Source: Nitratidesulfovibrio termitidis HI1 | GTDB taxonomy: Bacteria; Desulfobacterota; Desulfovibrionia; Desulfovibrionales; Desulfovibrionaceae | NCBI RefSeq assembly: GCF_000504305.1 | Contig: NZ_KI632512.1 | Coordinates: forward strand, 3,831,539 to 3,895,538 | Length of the DNA stretch: 64,000 nt | Direction: 5' to 3' | In this document: positions 56,759-64,000 of the stretch, in pieces | Numbering within the stretch: position 1 is the first letter of the stretch | How the letters are laid out: the number at the start of each line of letters is the position of its first letter | Notes under the pieces: model-generated | The model's database searches: none | What the model was told of the DNA's origin: nothing | The model's input: the letters and a program-made list of their open reading frames with translations, nothing else | Translations under genes and position numbers: made by a program

Positions 56759-58513
56759 TTACGAAGACGTGGACGAGGACAACGACTTGATCTGGCTTTC
56801 CACCGACTTGCCGAGGGCGTCGTACCGGGCCAGGGTGGCCTCCAGCCGCGAGTAGCGCAGCCGCTCGCGCCGTTCCCACTGGGTGACGCGGTCCACTTCC
56901 TTGTCGATCTTCGTCTGTATGTCGTCCATGATGTCCTGGTAGTTGTCTTCCAGGATCTTCAGCGCGCCGTCGCTGCCCAGCATGTCCTCAAGCTGGTCGC
57001 TGAGCCCGCTCAGCTTGCCTTCCTTGATGCGCATGCGGCTCGAGTAGCTGCCCTGCGAAAGGTTGTCGACCTGCAGCGCCAGGCCTCGGGCATCTCCCTC
57101 GATGGCGGTGATCTGCTTGTTCACGTTGTCCACGTTGGCGCGCTTGCCGCCCACGTAGGCGTTGACGATGTTGCCCGAGGCGTCCACGTCGTAGGTCACG
57201 TCGTAGATGCCCGCCTTGGTCACGCCCTTGACGTGCGAGTAGTAGCTGAAATCCGAGGAGTCGGACTGGGGCAGCCCGCTGGCGGCAAACAGTTCCGCCA
57301 CGGCCTCGGGATTTTCGCGCAGCGCCTTGTCCAGGGAGGGCAGGCCATCGCCCAGGTCTTCCTCGCGAATTTCCAGAAGGCCCGAAGTGGGACTGTTGGT
57401 GTCGGCAATGGTCAGGATGCCGATGTGCGACAGCGACGAATACACGTCGCCGCGCAGCAGGTTGCCGTCCGCGTACTGATACTCGAAGCCTGCGGCCTTG
57501 TCCGCGGTGGCCGTCTTGAGCTGGGTGGCCAACAGTTGCACGCCGTAGTTGCCGGTAAGGATCGAGCCCTTCTGCATGGAATACAGAGAGGCGGCATCGT
57601 CGGGGTTGTCCACTTCCTTGGAACTGTTGACGGCGGTCAGTTCCTTGATCTTCGTCCGTACGGCGTTCATGGCGTCGACGAAGCCGACGATGTTTTCCTT
57701 GATCTTGTCGATGTCGGTGACCACGGAAATCTGCGAGGTGCCCACGTCCCGCAGCGTGATGTTCATGCCCTCGACAGCGCCGCTCAGCGTGTTGGAGGTC
57801 GATTCCAGCCAGGTGGTGGCGGGCCAGCCGTTGACCCGGTACTGGGCGTTCTGGTTGGCCTGCACGGTCCAGTTGGCGGCATCGCTGGGCAGCCCGGTGA
57901 CGGTGGTGCCCGCATCCACCGACAGCGTGGCGTTGGCCCCCATGTCCATGCCCCGGAACTGGAAGGTGTAGCCGGTGCCGTTCTGCACCAGCATGGCCTT
58001 TACCCCGGGGTTCTGGGGGTCGTTGTTGATCATGTTCTTGAGCCCGTCGATGGTGGTGCCGCTGGGCACCGTGATCGAGCGGGTCTTGCCCATGTAGGTG
58101 TAGACGAACTGCTGGTCGCTGCCGGAATCGTTGACCTTGGTTTTCTTGTCGGCGAAGGCGGTGTTGTAGGTCCAGATGGAACTGGAGGCCAGTTGCCCCA
58201 CCTCGATCTTGTAGGTGCCTTCAAGGACGCTGGAATTGGTGGTGGCGCTGGCCACGGTCTCGTTGGAACTGGTCGGCGTCTTCACCATGAATTTTTCCAT
58301 GGTGTTCATGGAATCCACGATGTCCTTCAGCGAGGCGATTTCCGTACGCAACTCGCCAAAGGCGTCCTGACGCCGCTGCCAGTCGGCCTTCCATAAGGTA
58401 AGGCGCTTTTGCGGGATCTCTTCGATGGACTTCAACTGGTCGATGACCTTGGAGAAGTCCGTGCCGTTGCCGAGCCCGGAAAAGTATACGCCGCCGGATG
58501 CCAGATCGACCAT
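56759..58513 (-). CDS. fliD: Flagellar hook-associated protein 2 (filament cap) FliD
   Basis: FliD caps the growing filament and folds flagellin. 584 residues, GAGG eight bases before the ATG. The N-terminal domain has FSGLGNGTDFSKVIDQLKSI and IPQKRLTLWKADWQRRQDAF. The middle has TSQISVVTDIDKIKENIVGF, and the C-terminal coiled coil includes VDRVTQWERRERLRYSRLEA and LARYDALGKSVESQIKSLSS. No signal peptide is needed because it is exported by the flagellar type III system. A sigma-54 promoter lies upstream; fliS follows. Confidence 0.96.
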   Translation of the reverse strand: MVDLASGGVYFSGLGNGTDFSKVIDQLKSIEEIPQKRLTLWKADWQRRQDAFGELRTEIASLKDIVDSMNTMEKFMVKTPTSSNETVASATTNSSVLEGTYKIEVGQLASSSIWTYNTAFADKKTKVNDSGSDQQFVYTYMGKTRSITVPSGTTIDGLKNMINNDPQNPGVKAMLVQNGTGYTFQFRGMDMGANATLSVDAGTTVTGLPSDAANWTVQANQNAQYRVNGWPATTWLESTSNTLSGAVEGMNITLRDVGTSQISVVTDIDKIKENIVGFVDAMNAVRTKIKELTAVNSSKEVDNPDDAASLYSMQKGSILTGNYGVQLLATQLKTATADKAAGFEYQYADGNLLRGDVYSSLSHIGILTIADTNSPTSGLLEIREEDLGDGLPSLDKALRENPEAVAELFAASGLPQSDSSDFSYYSHVKGVTKAGIYDVTYDVDASGNIVNAYVGGKRANVDNVNKQITAIEGDARGLALQVDNLSQGSYSSRMRIKEGKLSGLSDQLEDMLGSDGALKILEDNYQDIMDDIQTKIDKEVDRVTQWERRERLRYSRLEATLARYDALGKSVESQIKSLSSSTSS

Positions 58514-58568
58514 GATGCACCTCTTCGTCGGAAGAAATTTCCCGCTGGGGGTCTCCCGCCGTGGGGGC

Positions 58569-58584
58569 TGCAAGGCTGGTGCCA
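58569..58584 (-). promoter_or_regulatory. Sigma-54 (RpoN) promoter of fliD
   Basis: On the minus strand TGGCAC-CAGCC-TTGCA gives perfect -24 (58579-58584) and -12 (58569-58573) elements with the correct 5-base spacer. It predicts a leader of about 45 bases before the fliD ATG. RpoN control of flagellar genes is well established. Confidence 0.88.
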
Positions 58585-58791
58585 GAATGGCGCCGCCTGT
58601 CCCCTGTGGAACCTTATCGGCGGGAGGACGGAGGGCTTTAGGTTGTGGGGGCTGGGCGTGCGGTTACGGGAGCCGCGTGAGGCGAAAGGCAGGGGAGGGA
58701 TACTTGCGGCGCAGGGTAAAAGGGGGGATTGGCGGAGGGATGCGTGACAGCGGGGGGGAACCCTCCGGTCGGCGGCGTGGGTGCGGCGTTG

Positions 58792-59904
58792 CTACGCGCC
58801 GGTCAGCGGAGTGTTGACCGGGGGCGTGTCGGCCAGAGAGATGTCTGCCAGCGGTGCACTGGTCAGCCGGGCCAGTTCCAGCCGGGCCTGTTCCGGGTCC
58901 ATGCCGCGCGCGGCGGCCATGGCGGGCAGGTTTTCCTCTGCGTCGCAGGGGCGCACGTACAACGGTTGCACGTCGTCGGGGCCGTAGGCGGCAGCGGAGG
59001 CCAGGGGCAGCAGCAGGGCGGGGGCGGGGTGGTCGAACCGGCTGGGCAGAAAGCGCGCCTGCGGCAGCAGTTCCGCCAGGGCCTGGGTCAGGACGGCCCG
59101 GTTGCGGGTGGCCCCGCTGCCCATCAGCCAGACGCTGGGGGCGGCGTCGGTATCGCATCCGGTCGCCGCCGATTTGTCCTCGGCATGTTCTAAGTCTGAT
59201 TGAAATGCCACTATCCGGGCCACGGCGGCGTCAGTATCGCATCCGGTCGCCGCCGATTTGTCCTCGGCATGTTCTAAACCTGATTGAAATGCCACTATCC
59301 GGGCCACGGCGGCGTCAAGCGTCGCCGCCTCCACCGGGGTCAGTGCCTCAGGCAGAGGGGCGGGAGTGGCAGCGACAGTGGCGTCGGGGGCGTCGGGGGC
59401 GTCGGCACCCACGGCGTCCAGAGTCTCGCCGGGCATGCGGAAGGCCTGCATGTGCACCAGCCCGCGCCGGGCGTGGGTCAGCACCCACAGCACCGTGCCG
59501 CGCGGCAACAGCGGGCCGCAGGCCAGCAGTTGCGTGTACGAAAGCCCCGCCAACTCCGCATCCAGCGCGCGGGCCATGCCCGCCGCCGTGGACAGCACCA
59601 GGCGCAGCCCGGTGAAGCTGCCGGGCCCCTGCACGCAGGCGATGCGCCGCACATCGTGCAGCGAAAGGCGCATCCGCGCAAAGGCGTCGGCCAGGGCCGG
59701 GGCCAGCAGTTCCGTGCCCTGCGAGGGCACATGCCATTCCTGCGCGAACAGGGCTTCGCCGTCGCGCAGGGCTGCGGCCTGCACGCGCGATTCCGCCGCG
59801 TTCAGGGCCAGGGTGATGGCCCCGTCGCCGTCGGTCTCGCAGGCTCCCGTTGCCCCTGCTGCCCCTCCTGCGGTCCCCCCTGCTGCCCCGGTCGAGTGGG
59901 TCAT
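58792..59904 (-). CDS. tsaB: tRNA threonylcarbamoyladenosine biosynthesis protein TsaB, with internal duplication
   Basis: TsaB partners TsaD in making t6A37 on ANN-decoding tRNAs. From the ATG at 59904 the product has 370 residues, well above the usual 220-240. The N-terminal ASKHA half is normal: LALNAAESRVQAAALRDGEA and the signature CVQGPGSFTGLRLVLSTAAG. The extra length lies after LTHARRGLVHMQAFRMPGET: Ala/Pro/Thr stretches plus a 28-residue unit (VARIVAFQS-LEHAEDKSAA) present twice in tandem. Its start overlaps the rseP stop as ATGA. Confidence 0.9.
   Translation of the reverse strand: MTHSTGAAGGTAGGAAGATGACETDGDGAITLALNAAESRVQAAALRDGEALFAQEWHVPSQGTELLAPALADAFARMRLSLHDVRRIACVQGPGSFTGLRLVLSTAAGMARALDAELAGLSYTQLLACGPLLPRGTVLWVLTHARRGLVHMQAFRMPGETLDAVGADAPDAPDATVAATPAPLPEALTPVEAATLDAAVARIVAFQSGLEHAEDKSAATGCDTDAAVARIVAFQSDLEHAEDKSAATGCDTDAAPSVWLMGSGATRNRAVLTQALAELLPQARFLPSRFDHPAPALLLPLASAAAYGPDDVQPLYVRPCDAEENLPAMAAARGMDPEQARLELARLTSAPLADISLADTPPVNTPLTGA
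59142..59309. repeat. 84-bp tandem duplication inside tsaB
   Basis: TATCGCATCCGGTCGCCGCC occurs at 59151 and again at 59235, exactly 84 bases apart, and the two units differ at only a few positions. The unit looks AT-richer than the rest of the gene. In frame it doubles 28 residues. Confidence 0.95.
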
Positions 59905-60961
59905 TGCAGGTTCCGCACGATGTCGTTGTAGGTGGCCAGCAGCATCAGGGCCAGCAGGAAGGCCAGGCCGATGCGGGTTGTAATTTCGCGCAGGCGGGCG
60001 TTGACCGGGCGGCGCATGATCATTTCCATGGTCAGGAAGATGATGTGCCCGCCGTCCAGCACCGGTATGGGCAGCAGGTTCAGCAGGCCCAGGTTGATGC
60101 TGATCAGCGCGGTGAGGGCCAGCACGTTGTCCAGCCCCTGACGCGACTGTTCGCTGACCATCTGGGCGATCATGATGGGCCCGCCCACCGAATCCAGCGG
60201 CACCACCCGCTCGAAGATCTTCTGCACGCTCTGGCCGGTGATGACGATCATCCGCCAGGTCTGGTCCAGTCCGGCCTTCATGGCCGAGGAACCATCCAGC
60301 GGCAGGGACACGGTGCGCCCGGACGCCTGGATGCCGATGAGCCAGGTGTGCTCGTCTTCGCCGAAGATGGTCTTGCGGGTGCGCACCTCCGGCTTCACGT
60401 TCAGGGACAGGGCGGTGCCGTTGCGGTCGATGGCGATGACCAGTTCGCGGCCTTCGCTGGCCACGATGGACCCGGCCACGTCGTCCCACCACTGCACGGG
60501 CTTGCCGCCGATGGACACGATGCGGTCGCCGGGGGCCACGCCCGCGATGGCGGCGGGGCTTTCCGGCTGCACCCGGCCCACTTCCGGGGCCAGTTGGAAC
60601 TGGCCGTGCGCCCAGAACAGCCCCCAGTAGATGAACCACGCCAGCAGCAGGTTGAACACCGGCCCGGCGGCAATGACCAGCAGGCGCTGCCACGCCGGGC
60701 GCAGGGTGAAGCTGTGGTGCTTCTCGAAACCTTCGGGCAGTTCGGCCTCTTCACTTTCGCCCACCAGCGACACGTAGCCGCCCAGCGGCACCAGCGACAG
60801 CCGGTAGTCGGTCTGGCCGCCGCGCCAGCCGAACAGGCGCGGGCCGAAGCCCAGCGAAAAGGTCTGCACGCCGATGCCGAACACCCGGGCGATCAGGAAA
60901 TGCCCGAGTTCGTGAAAGAAGATCAGGCCGCCAAGGACCAGAAGAACCGAAAGGAAGCTGC

Positions 60962-60965
<4 letters not shown>
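59901..60965 (-). CDS. rseP: Site-2 intramembrane metalloprotease RseP
   Basis: 354 residues. The zinc motif HELGH is at residues 18-22 in the first helix, and the second metal ligand is in LLPIPVLDGGHIIF. One PDZ domain lies between (VGRVQPESPAAIAGVAPGDR, IVSIGGKPVQWW). It cleaves anti-sigma factors or signal-peptide remnants within the inner membrane. Its ATG overlaps the dxr stop by four bases, so dxr-rseP-tsaB are translationally coupled. Confidence 0.97.
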
Positions 60966-62290
<1,325 letters not shown>

Positions 62291-62326
62291 GCCCGTGTTC
62301 TTCCCTTTCCGCCGTGCATCGGCGGG

Positions 62327-63844
62327 TTAGGCCTGCGGGGGCTGCGGAGCCCGGAGCCCCTGCGGTCCCTGTGCCGCCAGTTCGCGGCCAAGCGTGGTCA
62401 TGAGGTCGAACAGCAGGCGGATGTCGGCCTCGGAGGTGCGGTGGTTGGCCACGCACAGGCGCACCCCGGCCCGTCCGCGCACCATGGCCGGGGTCAGGAA
62501 TCCTTCACCCGAGGCTTCCAGCCGCTCCAGCAGGCGCACCTGCAAGCGGTCCACGTCTTCCTCGGTCCAGCCGTCCCCCTGCGGCAGGTAACGCGCGCAG
62601 GCAATGGACAGTTGCACCGGGGCCAGCACCACCCATTCCGGCGAGGCGGCGCACAGGTCGCGGAACTGCCGGGCCAGTTCCATGTTGCGCGTCACGATGC
62701 GCCGCAGCCGCTCGCGGCCATACGTACGAAAGGCGAACCACACCTTCAGGGCGCGATTGGCGCGGCTGAGGATGAAGGTGGTGTTCTTGAGGTCGTGCGG
62801 GTTTTCCTCGCCCAGATACGAGGCGCGCGCCCGGAACGTGGCGATCTGTCGTGCCCTGCTGCGGAACAGTGTTACCCCGCATTCCAGGGGGATGAAAAAC
62901 CACTTGTGCGGGTCCACGCAGATGGAGTCCGCCCGGTCGATGCCCGCCAGCAGCGCGCGGCCCTCTTCCGTCAGCATGGATGCCCCGCCGTAGGCCGCAT
63001 CCACATGGAACCACGGCCCTTCCGCGGCGCACACGTCGGCGATTTCCGGCAGCGGGTCCACCGCGCCGGTGGTCACCGAGCCTGCCTGAGCCACCACGCA
63101 GAACGGGGCAAGGCCCGCCGCCCTGTCAGTCGCGATTGCCGCGCGCAGGGCCGTCACGTCCATGCTGTTGTCCGTGCCGGAGGGAATGGCGCGCACGTTG
63201 TCCGCGCCAAGGCCCAGCAGCACCGCCGAACGCTCGATGGACATGTGCCCCTGGTCGGAAACATACAGCACCGGGGTGCGCCCGATGCCCGCAAGGCCCT
63301 TGGTGGCCGCCTCCGGAAAGTGCGTATGGCGCGCCACGGTCAGGCCCATCAGGTTGGCCATGGTGCCGCCGGACACGATGGTGCCGCCCGCGCCGTCCGT
63401 ACCCGTGCCATTCGTACCCGCGCCAGCCTCCGGCAGGCCGAACAGCCGGGCCAGCCAGCCGATGACCACGTGCTCCAGCACCGTGGCCGCCGGGCCGCCC
63501 TTGAACGACAGCGGCGCCTGGTTCAGCCCCGTGCACACGATGTCGCCCAGCGTGCCCGCCGGGGCCGGGCTGGTGGTTATCCATGCCAGAAAGCGCGGGT
63601 GCCCGATGCGCGTGGCGTACGGCTCTATGCACCGCGCCACATCGTCCAGCACCGCGTGCGCTCCCGCGCCCGCCTCCGGCCAGTCGGACGGAATCAGCGC
63701 CGCCAGTTCGTCGAACGTTGCCGGGTGCACCACCGGCCCCTCGGCGCACGGGCCAATGCGTTCCACCCGGTCCGCGATCATGGTCGCCGCCCGGTGCAGC
63801 AGGGCTTCAAAATCTTCCAGGTCAAGTGTCTCGTGTCGTTGCAT
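62327..63844 (-). CDS. PLP-dependent (aromatic) amino-acid decarboxylase family protein
   Basis: 505 residues from the ATG at 63844; an ATG at 63877 is also open and neither has a clear ribosome site. Group II decarboxylase features: GTIVSGGTMANLMGLTVARH, the PLP-stacking His200 in SDQGHMSIERSA, Asp282 in WFHVDAAYGG, and the PLP lysine Lys314 in ICVDPHKWFFIPLECG. It is nearest in pattern to tyrosine/tryptophan/DOPA decarboxylases; substrate unknown. It lies 36 bases before dxr in the same direction. Confidence 0.9.
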   Translation of the reverse strand: MQRHETLDLEDFEALLHRAATMIADRVERIGPCAEGPVVHPATFDELAALIPSDWPEAGAGAHAVLDDVARCIEPYATRIGHPRFLAWITTSPAPAGTLGDIVCTGLNQAPLSFKGGPAATVLEHVVIGWLARLFGLPEAGAGTNGTGTDGAGGTIVSGGTMANLMGLTVARHTHFPEAATKGLAGIGRTPVLYVSDQGHMSIERSAVLLGLGADNVRAIPSGTDNSMDVTALRAAIATDRAAGLAPFCVVAQAGSVTTGAVDPLPEIADVCAAEGPWFHVDAAYGGASMLTEEGRALLAGIDRADSICVDPHKWFFIPLECGVTLFRSRARQIATFRARASYLGEENPHDLKNTTFILSRANRALKVWFAFRTYGRERLRRIVTRNMELARQFRDLCAASPEWVVLAPVQLSIACARYLPQGDGWTEEDVDRLQVRLLERLEASGEGFLTPAMVRGRAGVRLCVANHRTSEADIRLLFDLMTTLGRELAAQGPQGLRAPQPPQA

Positions 63845-63890
63845 GGGGTGTGTCGCGCTGTTGGTCCGTCTGGTCATTATGGAAGAGTTT

Positions 63891-63940
63891 GCGGGGGAGA
63901 GGAAGGAAACTTTTGGAAAAGTTTCCTTCCTCTCCCCCGC
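63891..63940. terminator. Perfect 24-bp inverted repeat upstream of the decarboxylase gene
   Basis: GCGGGGGAGAGGAAGGAAAC plus TTTT (63891-63914) is matched exactly by its complement at 63917-63940, leaving a 2-base centre. It looks like a terminator of whatever lies to the right, but it sits only 47 bases before the chosen ATG and could be in its leader. Confidence 0.7.
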
Positions 63941-64000
63941 CCCCCTCTCCATCCTTCAAAACTTTTCAACGGGGTGTCGTCCGTGCGTGGCAATCCCCCA

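Overview
The window comes from a GC-rich sulfate-reducing deltaproteobacterium (Desulfobacterota) of the Desulfovibrio vulgaris / Nitratidesulfovibrio group. The basis is the adenylylsulfate reductase genes aprBA followed by qmoABCD, a siroheme-dependent (Ahb) haem cluster beside hemB, and the high GC content and gene order I recall for that group. The exact strain cannot be fixed from the sequence. Most genes lie on the minus strand; the aprBA-qmoABCD block is the main plus-strand unit.

Layout. 1-7.2 kb: an AsmA-like protein running off the left edge, cobyric acid synthase (cobQ), two secreted proteins, an orphan GH108 lysozyme-like enzyme and a small GlsB/YeaQ membrane protein. 7.3-15.9 kb: tRNA-Ser(GCU), argJ, secA, a GlcF/GlcD-type 2-hydroxyacid dehydrogenase pair and smpB. 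15.9-17.2 kb: a gene-free block of multi-hairpin repeats. 17.2-20.1 kb: a partial phosphotransferase set (ptsI, HPr, mannose-type EIID). 20.3-27.4 kb: an ffh-rpsP-KH-rimM-trmD-rplS-rnhB-yraN-rsmI translation/RNA cluster, in which TrmD carries a second SPOUT-type methyltransferase domain. 27.4-29.8 kb: a second repeat block split by an IS3-family element. 29.8-33.2 kb: an aminotransferase, a small protein and a degenerate EPSP-synthase-like protein. 33.2-42.4 kb: aprBA and qmoABCD with their control regions. 42.4-43.0 kb: a third repeat block. 43-49.4 kb: rtcB, a DUF3995 protein and ahbA/B-ahbC-hemB-ahbD. 49.7-58.6 kb: a flagellar and cell-surface group (lipoprotein, zinc-ribbon/YIP1 protein, two glycosyltransferases, fliS, fliD) with a sigma-54 promoter upstream of fliD. 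58.8-63.9 kb: tsaB, rseP and dxr coupled by ATGA overlaps, then a PLP-dependent decarboxylase.

How it works together. AprBA reduces adenylylsulfate and QmoABC links it to the menaquinone pool. The apr promoter carries a Rex-like (NADH/NAD+ sensing) operator, and hairpins separate apr from qmo. The Ahb enzymes and HemB make haem by the siroheme route used by sulfate reducers. The glycosyltransferases between filament-cap and surface genes suggest glycosylation of flagellin or another surface component.

The most unusual signal is a family of long intergenic repeats in three blocks. Each is a chain of hairpins whose stems change sequence between copies while keeping their pairing, with constant apical sequences. 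One copy is interrupted by the IS3-family element with a 3-bp target duplication.
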